This document shows, in pieces, positions 39,601 through 54,600 of a DNA stretch of 64,000 bases. Made by a program: the position numbers and the translations under genes. The stretch lies in the NCBI GenBank assembly GCA_020055645.1, contig CM034547.1, positions 21,243,013-21,307,012 on the forward strand, read 5' to 3'. How positions within the stretch are numbered: the first letter of the stretch is position 1; each line of letters begins with the position of its first letter. This DNA is from Tomocerus qinae (Eukaryota > Arthropoda > Collembola > Entomobryomorpha > Tomoceridae). Below the pieces are notes generated by a model. It searched no databases and had not been told where the DNA came from. It saw nothing but the letters and a program-made list of their open reading frames with translations.

Positions 39601-42600
39601 TAAAAGATCCGCAACAGAGTTAAACGATGATGAGCCATACCAAGCAGCTGATGGATATAATAATGCAACCTTGAAGAGTCTCACAACAGATAAAAAAAGT
39701 TGTTCCCTCTGACTCTGAGTGAATTAACAGTCAAATTCTACATCGCTACTCAGACTTCACTTCAAGTCTAACTTTAGTAAGGGTTGATTCAAGTCAAGTT
39801 GAAGTCCAAGTAGGGGTGGTATTCATGAAGCCCACTTGACGAAGTGAGACCTCAAAATTATTTTGTATTGAAATTTGAGCGGGAGTTTCAAAAATTTATC
39901 AAGCTCAAGTCAAGTGCCAAGGTAGGTCTGGGGGTACCTTAGAACTTGACTTCAAGTCATTACTCAAGTGAATCCTGAATACGACTTGGGACTTGAAGAG
40001 CAAGTGAAGTTCCGATTGAAGTCTGAGTAGCGATGTAGAATTCGACTTAAGTCCTTGAACCATAACAAGAAGACAGAGACAAACGGCATGTGCTAGCTAA
40101 CTAAAGAGGAGGGGTAACTTCCCCTCCCCCTATTCTATATACATCATAATAGATACTAGCCCACAGGAGAACATTATTCATATACTTAATATTACAGACA
40201 GAGAGCATCGTCCTACCATGTGAAATCCATTCTCTGCGTCGAATTAATAACATGCAAACGACACATTATCGTGCTGCGGTGGATGTACCTGCAATTGCAA
40301 ATATTCATTGCACAGGTAAAAATGCTTCTACCTTACAACCATTAATACATGTAGGTTTACATGACTAACTGGTTCAGACAATTTGTTCGCTATAAAAGCT
40401 TACCAATATGGAGATTAGTATACACACTTCTCAACTATTGCGATGGTCAACGAAGATAATTTAATTACGAATTAAATGTACATTCTTCAGCCATTAGAAG
40501 GATTTTTCTTGCTATTAAAAATTGCTCAGTAGGTAAAATTATGAGATCACCGACGGCAAAATTAATTCAGTTGGTCACTTTATTTTTGAAATTAAAGCAT
40601 ACTACTAGATATATACCTTTTATTTTATTTTATTTTAGTACTTCTAATATTTATTAAAACTGTTTACATGGATGGGACAACTGCACTTAAATTAAAGTAC
40701 AATGACAATGGAACAACAACAAGGAGACATGTCTAGGTGTCTGGGTTTATGGTAGCTATGAATGTAGAATTACATATACAACAACCTTCAGTTCGTACAC
40801 AAACAAAGGATTTCATCATTCAGTTTATCCTCATCCCCACTTAGCCACTAAAACCTTTTTCAATAGTTATACAACACAGTATATGATAATGTACGATATA
40901 TTATACCTTCATTTAGGTAGCCTTTTAAGATTCAAAAGTGATTGACTAGAAGTCATTCTGTCTTGAATGTGCTTGTCAAAATACCATTAGTAACTTTACC
41001 TGTTACATTATATTTTTATAAAAGACAAAAGGAGTGACAAAGAGTAGTACTCTATTCGCACTTAATGTAAGAGCATTTTTCTTCTCATTCCTTTACCGAT
41101 CCAAATGGTCATTTAATGTGGTGTAAGAATCACCACATGGAAAATGAGAAAAAAGTTCGGAACAAATAAATGTGTTGTGCAATTCACCCCTAAAATCTCT
41201 CAGTAGAATCGAAAGTTACAATTAAATGAAAACCTGGCTGCAAAGAAGTAAGCCTGAAAACTGTTGAAGATGAAGAATGAGGTAAATAAAAGGCCACAGA
41301 AAACATCCGAGCCAAGCAATAAACTTGGTTCGTTTTCTTGACATGATGAGCTCTGCACTAAAATTTTGGTAGAACATTTCTTTAGGGAATTCCAATAAAA
41401 AGACCGAAGACTGATAGGAACACACATAGTTGTAGAGTGGAGATATAATAATACCCAAATATACCACTACACAGAGCGTGGGCACACTTTTTTCTACCCC
41501 TTACAGGAAATTAAAGTTGCTCCATTTTAGGATTTCATTGACCTTATATGGGTACGAAATAAAGGCAGCATTTTACACACAAGGCAAACACCTATATGTT
41601 GGGAGATGCATATTTTACATCGGAAAAAATTCAGAAAAAATCCCCAAATCGAAGATAGGTATATTACGAACGCCACATTACTTTTCTGAATAGACCTCGC
41701 GAACAATGGGATTAAAAGATAAAAAGACAATGAAAGCCCTCGCTCGACTCGGCTCACCGAGGCATATGCGTACCTATTGAAAGAGTGCACAGTGGGTTTA
41801 AGTCATAAGAAAAGTGGACATAACGGCGCAGTGTAATGAGTAAGGAGTAGGGACTAGGAGATGGTTGAAGAGCATGAATTACACATTGTAAAGTGGCACA
41901 CAAATAAATAAAGCACAAAACACTCAGAAATTAAACAATTAAAATTTATTTTTTAATCAATATTTTTAAAAATTATAAAGCGAATTGTTTTTAAAAACGA
42001 AAACTCACACAAAAAACATTTTCCCATAAAAGCCAAATATTTCGGCAAACTCGTACAAAAAGCGTAAATTTCGTACAATTGCGAATTGTTTAGACCAATT
42101 CGCAACAAAAACGAAGTTTTCGTATGAATGCGAATTGTTTACACCAATTCGCACTAAAAACGACATTTTCGCAAAAATACGAATTTTCTCGGCTAACTCG
42201 TGCAAAAAAATTAAATTCGTATAATTGCGAATTTTCTCGGCTAACTCGTGCAAAAAAATTAAATTCGTATAATTGAGTTTGCTGAAACAACTCGCATTCA
42301 TATAAAAATTTCGTTTTTGTTGCGAATTGGTCTAAACAATTCGCAATTGTACGAAATTTACGCTTTTCGTACGAGTTTGCCGAAACAATTCGTATTTTTG
42401 CAAAATCGCCATTTTAAGTTCGAGTTTGACCAAACAATTCGCATTTATACTAAAACTTCGTTTTATGTGTGAACTGGTCTAAACATCTCACATTTAAACG
42501 AAATCGTCAATTTTTGTACGAGTTTGTCGAAATATTTGGCTTTTATGGGAAAATGTTTTTTGTGTGAGTTTTCGTTTTTAAAAACAATTCGCTTTATAAT

Positions 42601-45600
42601 TTTTAAAAATATTGATTAAAAAATAAATTTTAATTGTTTAATTTCTGAGTGTTTTGTGCTTTATTTATTTGTGTGCCACTTTACAATGTGTAATTCATGC
42701 TCTTCAACCATCTCCTAGTCCCTACTCCTTACTCATTACACTGCGCCGTTATGTCCACTTTTCTTATGACTTAAACCCACTGTGCACTCTTTCAATAGGT
42801 ACGCATATGCCTCGGTGAGCCGAGTCGAGCGAGGGCTTTCATTGTCTTTTTATCTTTTAATCCCATTGTTCGCGAGGTCTATTCAGAAAAGTAATGTGGC
42901 GTTCGTAATACCTTTTTAGATATTTCCCTCGTAAATTGCCAATTCATTTTTAGTTACAAAAACTTTCATTAGGCGTTTTAGATGTACATTTAAAAAGCTA
43001 ACAATAGAGAGAAATAAAGCTTCATATTTACTTGCCATCTTGACCCATAAGAGCAGGGGCTACCCAACTCATTTTTAGTTAAGCACATTGATAGGGGAAT
43101 GGAAGAAACTTTCTAGTCCGATTGCTAACTGCTTGAGAGCTACAGCGGGTAAGCAGCAAGTAGGTCAAATGCACTACAGAAACGAAAATCTATTGTTAAA
43201 AGAATAGGTTGTTTCGAGCTATTTAATGCCTAAAAGCATGTACACTGTCAGCTACATACATGATCCACAACTTTCTCTGTCGTTTCGTAACCGTCATAAG
43301 ACACGTTAAACTTGTAAATGGAATCGACATCCCTTTCTGACAGAGTCAGAATAAGTGTAACCAAAATTCTCTTAACAGCAGTTAACTTATTAGGTCCACA
43401 ATTAATAATCTCATCAATTCCGTCTAATAATCGAAGCTTGATTTTCTTACAAAATGTTTTCCCCCAGAAATAGTTTCATCTATATGATGTTTTTGGGTCA
43501 CAGCTTCTTTGAGTAAACTTTCCACTTTTCTATCAGATTTACAATTTTGAACCAATTGAGTATGACAACAACAATGGGCAAACAATTATTTGTATGCTGC
43601 AGAGGAACCGAACAACAAAAGTACTTTGAAGTTTGGCCATGGGCGTAGTAAAGGGGATCTTTAACCTTCATCTAATTCGAAATTTTAACGAAAGTGACAT
43701 CACGTACATGTCGTAGAAATGGATTTGTGACCCTTAAAAATGGATATAATAATATGGGTATAGTCAACAAGACAAGAAAAATAGCTTCTTTAAGTTTCAA
43801 GGCTTCAAGAACAGACTTCGTGCTCCAGAATTTCAATTGAGCAGCCAGACAGAGAATGCACATTGACTGTATTTTTTATTAAGTAAAAATTGACATCTAC
43901 ACGTAGAATATTAGGTACTGAGTACAGAAAGGTATAGATACCGAACCACAACCAGAAGTCAAAAACTGAAATACTGCAACTTCACTTTTTTGCTGGATAT
44001 TGGTGGAGTCACAGAAATATTCGTCATTCTGTTTGTAGATCCTACCGTTTTTCTACTTCTTACGAGACACTAACACTGTTTCGGGTACAGCAATATATTC
44101 TCTTCTTATGCTTAACAAGAATATATGTTCAGGATTAAGAATGTATTTACAAATGAAACTGCAAAAGTAAAACCGAGATCCAAAGAGTCCAAAATATTAT
44201 TTACACCATACTTTAATATTCATTTTATAAATGCGTAGAAGAATAATATTAAAAATCTCATTTTCTATTCTTATGTAAACAACTATTTTCAGTTTCATTA
44301 AAAATATGTTAGTAACATTCCAAAAATCAAACGAAATGAGTTTGTATTCAGATAGGTTGACAACTATTTACTAAGGAAAATTGGTAACCCCTTTACACGA
44401 ATGGAGTGTTTCACATAAAGATACATCACCCAATTACGTAGATTGAAATAAACTCCAAGCAAGAAGAATGAGGCAATAATGTCTTTGAAGTGACATTTAG
44501 GTGGAAACAATTCTGCTGCTCTGAGTCATTGCTATTACAGAAAAAGGGTAAACCCTCACTCGAGTGCATATAATAGATGTTCGTGCACTGTGAATTGAAA
44601 TTTTGAAATTCTCAATGAGTAAGGGCACTTTAAATTACAAGTCACGAAAGAGAGATGCATGTGTCAAAGGAGCATTCTACGAAATTATGTACTAATGTCA
44701 CTTTTAATATACACATTCCTTGTCATGCTTTTACTTTCTTTGACAGAAGATGAGTTAACAGTAATTATTATCAGTAAATTAATAAAGTACCTTGTATCTT
44801 AAGTCAATTCAACTATCCCAGTTCTGTAAAATGTCTATCGTTTAGAAAAATTTCATCAGTTAATCCTTGGTTTGTTGTTGACACATATGTTAAAAGATTT
44901 ATATGAACTTATTACTTATACATACTTTCTTTCTTACACAGTGAAAGTTTCTTCTTTATACAATTGATAGAGCAATAAAAATGAGCTAGTTTAAATTGAC
45001 GATAAGTCGTGCGTATATTGCTCTGTCAGGGTAAAATGAATTGATAGATTGGTAAGCGTCAGCTTTGTTACAATTTCAATTTTGAAGGTTTATTCCTTGT
45101 TGAACATGGATTTAAGTGTCAAATAAAAAATTAAGATTACAACATAAAAACACAAAGAAACAGAGATGCTATTCAAGTTTAACGATTTAGTTTCAAAATT
45201 AGCGATAAAAGATCTCATGTTATAAAAACTAAAATAAATCTAGCACCCACAAATATAGTTACATATCATAGTTAAAGTGCTACTATGGTACAGTATCTAT
45301 AGGGTAACTGGATTTGTGGTATAGAACTGTATGTATAATTGTTGACTGAGAAGGGAGAACAGATTAAGAACGTGTAGGCTTGTTAGGTAATTTGGCTTTT
45401 ATAGAAAGGGAGAAAATCTTTTGAGACAGCAGAGTTAGGAGAAGTGACGTAAAAGACTAATGCAGGAAAGGAAGGTCATGTCAGAAATAAGTAAGGGATG
45501 AAGAAATTCGTTGTTGGTTTTGGTTGTGACGCTTTAATTACTTTTTCTGTTGTAAAGAGAGATAGAATGGGATAGTTGGCTGGAACTTGGAAGTCGTGAG

Positions 45601-48600
45601 TGTAAAAGGTCTTTTCCATTTATTTCAAGACTGTTGAGTTAACTGCAGTACTTACTCTCCAGTATTATTCTTTCTCCTCTATCACTTCCGAGTTCCGACA
45701 ACAAAGTTCAATGTAATGCCTACTCGACTGGATATATGTACCTACCAACATGTAAGGAGTATAGAGCTGTATTTGCTGACTTTATTCTTCTAAAGTCATT
45801 TATCATTGCTCACTGCACTAACAAGTCAACATCGCTCTTTCCTCGCTAACTTTGAGCTTTAGGGAAACGCACCACTACTGATTCTCGTGGAATTTTCTGT
45901 TTGCTCCCTAGAAAGCAGAACAGAACAAAGATCCTATTTACACACAACTACACATATCTCTTAGCTTTACTTAAAACTAATAAAACCCAACTTGTCAGAC
46001 TATTTACAACTAACAATAGGAAACAAACAACAATTTTGAAATCTGACCTTCGGAAACTCTAAATAAATGAAGACTATTTCTATGTTCTACATTTAAGGTA
46101 CATTCTTGCCACATTTTTACTGAACTTTTGACGTTAGGGGCCACTATTGCTTTGGATAGCAATTGCAGCCACTATTTTGTTGGTATGGTGTAGAAAATAC
46201 TTCTAAAGAGATTAAAAAAACCTTCCCCAAATATTTTACTAATTATAATCATATTGCAACATTTTCCAATATTCTATGGTGAGAAATTGGCATTGTTATT
46301 AAGCATCTTAACCCTAGTGAACAAAAAATTCAGTTCTATTCACTAACGCCGTAGAAATAGACATCTTAATGGTTAATACTATACTGGTGTAAAATTGTCC
46401 CCATCCTCAGTTGCAGCTCCAAAGGGACTACAACCCGCAAACACGTAGAACCCCATAGTCAACGGGGCACATGTATGGAATCAACAAAATCTAGTTGACA
46501 AAAATGCACTAAGGTACTTTTGCCACCCTTATGTGAACTCGTTTTTGTTCATGTTGCACAATAAGTTATTTACATTATGTATATTTTTAAAATAGTATAT
46601 AGCTTACCTGGTGACAACTTTTGTACCAGAAGGCTCCATGATATCTCTGAGCACAATTGACAGTCTTGTCCAAATCGTTATCCTTATCCTTTGTCGAAAA
46701 CGCCATTCCATTGTGATAACTCAAAGAATCCCCTACAATACAACAAAATCAGAATCATTTACATCATGACTACTATTTCATTAAACCCTTCCAAAGTATT
46801 CAAATAACCTGTGAAACTGATTATGGATACTTGCACTAAGTGCTTGCTAATCTTAAGTATTTATATCAATAGCTTCGTCAAAAGATTCTACAAAGCAATA
46901 CAAATTATGTGGACCAGAAACTAATATTTCTCCTTTCGATAAGAGAATTCGAATGGTCTTAGCTAGCTGCATATCATTTGCAAGCTGCAATTTACAGATG
47001 CCTTTATTTTGGTGTTTGTTACAGGCCTAGTAGAAGATGAAAGTGGACTCCTCCTTGATTCATCGACGAAAACAAGAGCAATCGACTGCCTTAATTTATG
47101 CTTAAAGAAAAGCTATATGATCGCATTTATCTTAAGTAAATTCATATTAGGCTGACAGAGAAAATTCTTCAGTAGAATTCGTCTTATTCTTTTTTACTGC
47201 GGTATGCAGTAGAACACAGATGTCCAGCTTGTCTTGCCAGACGGGCAACATCAGCATTTAGATTGAAATTCCATTTCTGTCGTTTCGACTGCCTGTAACT
47301 GATGTTCGCAAAACTAGTTTAATAAGGAACAAAGTTACTAGAGAGGATTGATCGTCCTTTTGGAATTCAGGTCATTTTATACAAACCAATGATGCGAGAA
47401 ATAAGTTTTTGCCATATTTTCGTTGAATACATATCATAAATAGCGATGTATTTGATAACATATGCAGCCACATGTTATGTAAATAAGTATATATTTCGGA
47501 AAACGGTTAAATAATGAAGTAGGCACCTTTAAGTTTTATATTTTATACTATATTAAATAGTATATCCTGGCTGAGAAACATTAACGCGTACTTATTCCAT
47601 TAAGATCGGTAAAAGACAAAAAACCGATTTACTTATCAGTTCATCACAACTAAATGCTGGTACTTGAAGTCCATTAGAGTAAAAATCGAATCCAGTTTAC
47701 CATAATAATATGATATTAAAGGAGACTCGTCTCGAACAAAGACAGTGTTTGGGCATCAAGCCAAAATTGAAGTTGTCTCTGTAGCTTTCATTCTGGTAAA
47801 AATGCATTTGACTTCATAAATTTGCCATTTCACTTTCACTACAGCCCCAACTGATACATAAATGTAACACTTCTTTCTGGGTTGAATGTAGAAAGTGCAC
47901 AGTAAAGTGCGTACCAGATGTTTCTCCTAACTTTCCGCGAAAAATTTCTCTCCCACGAGAACTTGTCACCCTGTAGGGATTCATTTCTTCTTTTATATTA
48001 TAGGAATAGCCGTGCACAGGCAGGAACAAAAGATAAATACAATACAATGTGCCCTACATATCTTATATAGCCAGCTAACCATCATTAAAAGTTTCCTCCG
48101 CTGCATTATTTCTAGTATACGAATATAAAATTTTTTTGGGTAGCTTGCATTACAAGTCTACTCGGTTACTATAAGTATCAAATCTTTGAGATTAAATATT
48201 ACCCACACACTCAGTCATAAATAATAAATACTATGACTGTAGCATAGTATAATTCAAATTTAATTCGTTAACATGCAATTTGGTACATTGATATGCATTG
48301 ACAGTGAATAAGCAATAATATAGAAGACTATATCATTATCGTTTCAAATACTAACATTATAGAAAACTTTCACCGGCCCACTTACACAAACTCAAGTTAT
48401 TTTAGTACTGGTGAAAGTTTTTGATGCTAGTACATGAAAATTGATTTCTCATTTACATTTTGACAAGACTATATGTCCGCTCACGCTGTTCACTGCAGTT
48501 TCTATATCCCCATCCAAACTTTGGATTCCAAAAACGCTTATATGTAAATACTGCCTGAGATAACACTGACCTCACGACAAGATCAATACAAGAACAAAAG

Positions 48601-51600
48601 TATTTGAGAGCATAGCATTAGAAATTGAAAAAGTTTGGAATAGAGAAATACTCATAGATACTGCAGATAATCTGAGAGAACTCGGTTCGTTGAAAATAAT
48701 GGACAATAGGAATGTAAAATAAAGAGAAAAGAAGAATTTAGAACCTATAGGGAACAATTGAATAGACCAAGTAAAGCTGTGACCATGAAAGCAACGTCAT
48801 TTCATAAAAGTGTATAAGGGATCTTGTGAAAGCGTATATAGAGAAAACAGATTAGGAGAACTCAAGTTGAGTATTATTGGTCTACTAGTTTATTCCTAAT
48901 AGGCCTACAGTACCTACATTACTACACAATACACACGAAAGTGCACACCGATGACAGTAAACCTAATGTGAGTGGTAAGGAAATTCTTTAAAGTAGATTT
49001 TAACGAAGACAGAAAAAACTTATTCTTGTCACCTCTGCTCAACGTCATCCTTCCTGTTATAATGAAACATGAAGCTTACAATGCTTTTGTGCAAAGAAGT
49101 TATCTGTAATTCATGCACGTGTGTTTGTACTCAGACAAACATATGTATTTGCAATTCAAATGCAACTCCCAAAGTGTACCATTGGACATGTCTTGAAACA
49201 TGTGCAGAAAGTGTTATGGGAAGGCAAACACACTTATTCGAAATCGTAATCAGTCAATATAGATACATATTTACATACATACATTTTTCATATATCTTAG
49301 ACTATAATTTCAAATAAATAGCAGCAATCAATGTAGTATCTAAACCTTGTTTTAGCTACTATATGCATACAAACTGTAGTAAAGTACCTAAAACATTCCA
49401 TTGTGTGCAGACTGTTATGTACAGTTCCTGCCAAAATTATAATAAGTCAACTGTAGTAGTTAGGTAGTTGTAGAAGTGTAGTTCAGTGTGCTGCAATGAA
49501 AATAGAAGTATAAAAGATGGAAAATGTCCTCCTTGGAGGTTGCGGTCCATACAGATCTTTCCGATTAAATCCCTATGACATGGTATTTGTTTTAACGGCC
49601 TTCCTCTTCATTGCATCGTATGTGTAGTGCCAATGTGTGCAAGTGTGTCTGTATGTAAGTAGCTGCTGGTCTTAAGGGGTACCTAAAGAAAGAGTCGAGT
49701 GAGTTTCTCTTATTTTTTGGCCCATAGCCCTCTGTAATGAACTTCTATGGCACATTGCACCTTCCTCTGCATTTTCCTGTATCAATCTGTATTACTATTA
49801 TTACATCCTAATGGCGTACATAAGACAAGACACAACTCCACCATATGTAGGTGATTTGCAATGACCAAGAGTGTCACAGCCACCTTAAAACATACTATAA
49901 AGTGCATTACTGTGAAATTGCGAATTTTTCTACATTTCTTAACGCTGTAAAAAATTCTTAGAGAGATTACAGCGAATATATTCGCAGTTCCGCACAAGCA
50001 TCTATCTCGAAAGGAAAATGTGTTTTTGCAACAATGAATTATGTCTCATTGCTTGGTTGGTCGCATTGCACTTTTTCCTTTCCTTCTACTCTCCTGTCGT
50101 CTTATGAAATGGAAAAAATGGTTATTATGCCACACTCATATTTTCTTCTTACGATCAGCAGTTTTCTCTTTTATGCTTTGTCAACATTTCATTTTCTCAG
50201 AAAAATTCTCCTAAATGTCAATGCTGAAACTGCTTCAGTGGAGTACATCAATTGAAATACGAGAGTGACTGCTAGCTATGACTGTCTAAGAGGTGTCTAC
50301 TCTATGTCAAATAAAATCTTCATGACAATTAAATTATCCCCACCCTACTTTATGACACAATCCTGTAATCTACTTGAATAAGTACACAGAAATAATATCA
50401 CTTCCAATACAAAAAGCATAAATTATATAAAGAAATAATCTTGTCAAACGAATACTACTTTCTATGTACATCAAGATAAATAAAAAAATCCATATATCTA
50501 AAAATAGAAAATGAGACAATATTTTCTTGACAGGTAACAACAGTCTTTGTATCCCGTAGGTATTTTATGCTACAACAATTTCTAATCAATAAGAACAGGT
50601 AAAGGCTTTTTCCTATTCCAATATTTCCTAATACACTTTGAACATTAAAGAATTCAGGAACCGCTGTTGCTTGGATGTACTCATGTCACAAAATTATGTC
50701 GCTGAAAACTGGATTGTCATAAACTCCTACATCACTGTCAACTCTTCAACATTTTCAATATGCAGAGTATAAATATATATGCCATGTTAAGCTATATACA
50801 AAGCAAGGCAATTTTTTTCCATTGTCCATTTACAGATTAATGGTTATGTGCGGTGCTAAAAATTTAAATTGAAGCTTTGGAATAAAACATATTACAATAT
50901 TTTAACCTAAACAAACTGTGATTCATAATAATATCATAATGTAATGACTTTGTACCTGCATTTCCTTTATAATCTGTTACATGCAGGCGAAATAAATCTG
51001 AATTGTTAGCTACTCGAAAGTAAGCATAGTTGGCATCCCTAGAGACTCCATCCCAGTCCGTCAGCTCTATTCTCAACTCTTGATCACTATTTCCACTCAG
51101 AGCACTTAAAGCTGCAAGTCCTGTAATTGTGTAAATATTGAAATTTATTTGTGGTAGATAATCTCCTGATGTAGCAGTTTAATTTATACTAATGAATTGT
51201 AAATATTAGCAAACCTATCCAAAAATGATGGTAGACAGATCCAAACCCAGCTTCATACTCTTGCCAAGTACGGTAGAAATTTTCTCTATGTAGCTGATTC
51301 TCCCCTCTTCGTTGAATCACAGTCCATCCACCTCCCATAGTGTCCAGGTCACAAAAAACCTATAACCAGAGAGAAAATGAGCAACGACATGACAAATGTA
51401 ATGAAATTCTAGAACAGTACTAATAAAAAACAAAATGAGATGTTATTTTAATTAAACGTGAAAAGAGAAAGCAAAAAAGCCTATTTATGACCCAATTTCA
51501 AGGATTTTTTGGTTCTTTATGTTGATATCTGATACGTATAGCTACTATTATAAAGATCCATGCGACTTGTAAAGATTGTTTACATAGAAATGTTCATTCT

Positions 51601-54600
51601 AATGCATTAGTGATCCTTGTTTACACAAAGTAGACATCTACACAGTACTTAGAGTCGCGCATCTGCAGGGTACAAGAATATTACTATAAAATAGACCATA
51701 TTGTAATTTTTAGCCCACAATGGCTACTCTTCTGCTAGATGCTACATATTACTAGGGAAATATATAAGTACAGAATACAAAGTGTACTGATCTCAAAATC
51801 TCTTCTACGAATGTCTTTTTGTATAACAAAAATATAAATAAGCCAAAACCTTCAGCCTACGGCCTTATGTGAAAAATAAACTGCGAAAGAATAAAGCAAC
51901 AAAGAGTCTACACTATAATGGTAGTGATAGAGCCCAATGTACTTATGTCCGTTCCGATACTTATGTAATGTTCCTTGCATGTAGATTTACTACATGGCTC
52001 AACCTACGTAAACTTTTCCAAGTAAAGAAAGAAAGTAGTAGAAACCTATGAAAGGAGAAAGCCATTCAAGAAAATCTACGTTATAGATAAACGATAACCT
52101 CAACTATAATCTTTAGACCCCAGGAACATTACACTTATATCTAACCATAAGTAAAGTGTAATGGTATAAGGCTAGGCCTAAGCTTGCTAATATATATAAC
52201 GAGGTAACTATCTCTTTTCCGTGCATCGGAGTTTCAAAACAAGTTATGGAGAAAGTAGTGAAAGAAACTCGCTAAGTATTAACTGCAAGAGTGTAAGAAA
52301 CTCATCTCCGTTTCAGAATCACAGCTTCTGCCTTGGGAGGTGCTTCCCAATTTTCTTTTCCGTTCACCCACGTTGTACCTTATATACTGAAAATCCATGA
52401 TCTTTTAGATATTCCATGCAGATCTTATCGTTAGTGGAATCCACACATGACCTTATAGTTAATGCATAAATATCTTTTGTGCTACGCTGTAAAAGTTGCA
52501 ATGGTATGTTTACTTACAATCAAGGACAAGGTTGTATTACATATGTATAAGGTGTACCTTGTGCATAAAACACTAACAAACTTTAAATAAGTTAAATTAG
52601 CTCTACTAAGCACAGCTGTATTTACTTCAATTGTTCTTTCCGAGCTCCAAGGATGAATTTTGTAAATTCCACTCCTGCTTTGTCCTGATAATTGAATTTC
52701 GCTGCAATCTCTTGGTTTTCCTGTAATTAACAATAAAATTACATTCAACATGAATTATAGTCTTTACCAATGCCAACACTCGTTAAAATCCAATTGGAGA
52801 CAAAACTAGATATCAGTAACCAAATTCTTCCTTTTAATTGCAATGTGTTGTAAGTTACAGCCAAATCGCTGTAAAAATGTAGAAAAGAAAAAGTTACAGG
52901 GATGAAACCCGTGAAAAAAGATAGAAAAGTCTAGACAAGTTTTTAGTAGGTACAAATCAACTTCATTGGGCTAAAGTAATCAAGTAGACATAATAGCACT
53001 GAGTACTTATCTATAAGACATAAAATCAAAACTACTTTTTCTAGTGCCTATCAGCCAACACACCTCGGTCATAAACAAAGTCTTCTCCTTCCCAATATAC
53101 CAATACATCCTGTAATATATTAATATCAGCGGGAAATGGATTTCTGACACGAGTAACACATTTGCACTCAGTTAAATTAGTTTCACTAACATAGTTCACG
53201 CATCCATTTCATTTTCTCACCATTATTTCTGCGAACGATAAGTAAAAATACTTGTTTCCAACGAATACTGCTTTCCTTTCGATTTACTTTTCTAAATGAA
53301 TCCACGAGGATTTTCATGAAGACGAAAACAAATAGGCTAACATCGGACTAATTTGATCAGGATTTTCAGAATAATCTACGAAGGTGAAATCTGTCTGCTA
53401 TGTGCTAAAACTAAAGTATGAATGTAAACAGATACCGCATAGTGTGCATAGATGCAGATAAAAGATAAAATCTAATAAGTTTACATGGAGGAGAAAGTAA
53501 TTGAAATACAAATCACGATGTAGATACGTACCATATAAAAAAGTACCTCAACGGATGATACAGTTGTTAAAAGGAATATCTACTTCGTGCCCTTTTATAC
53601 TATCTCATTCCGACATGTAAATAAGTTTCTTGCCTATTTAGTTTATTGGCACAACATAAATTTTGTATCAAATGCTTATTGCTTATAGCATGGGGAATAT
53701 AAAATCATAATATTTGCTATAGCTAATTTTTTAGTTCGACATGAATCTGAAATCATCACAAGTCTGTAAATGAATTTTGTAAGCCTCTGACTATACCTAA
53801 AGAGTTTTTATAAATTGGCCTACACAAAATTTCTCCCGAGTAGCTTAGGTAAAAAAAGAAGTATCGATTTCATTCTGTCTTGTGATCTTCCAAAAGTTAA
53901 AGCTCTACTTTTTACGGTTACTTAAAGTGATAAGCCAGCAAAAGCGTTCGGCGTAACGGAATAATCTTATCCATTTTGATTTTCGCTAAGGAAATTCCAT
54001 TTCCAGAAAGGAAGCAAATGGATGTGAATGTGAATATGGGGCGGTATGCAATCTCATAGATTATTTTGGCTTTCGTGTACCAGATATTGCACTACTGATT
54101 ATACCTAGAGTCAGATTATGGAGTGCCTAGGCATCAGTGAGTATTAATGGATAACAAGAAATATGCATTTAATGTCCACCTGACATTTCCTTCTATCTTT
54201 TCTCATCTAAATCCATCTCAGCTGGTTGATGGAAAAACATAGATTATTATTGTTGGAAAAGAATGGGACTGCACTTGTGGGACAGGAAGGACAAGAGAGG
54301 ACAGTTATCGTCAGAAAATTAATACCGAGGAAGTGATAGATACTAAAGCGGTAGTAGTTCATGCTTGTAATGGCTGAAATATTCTTATACTAGTGGCGGA
54401 GAAAGTCGAATCTATCTCTCATGGCACTCTTACCATATATCAGTCTTTTACGTGACGAACATGACGCAAGGGATTGTGCATCGGTCCCAACTCCGAAACT
54501 TTGTGTGGAAGTTGGTGAGGTTGAAAGAGCCTTTGGACGATTTCTGCCTGAGTCTGTGTTCCCATTCGCATCCGACTGCACCGAATTCCCTTCGCTCCCA

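Noticed and set aside
46390..46500. GC-richer patch resembling an RNA gene
   Set aside because: I looked for tRNA arms and conserved small-RNA motifs and could not close any stem.
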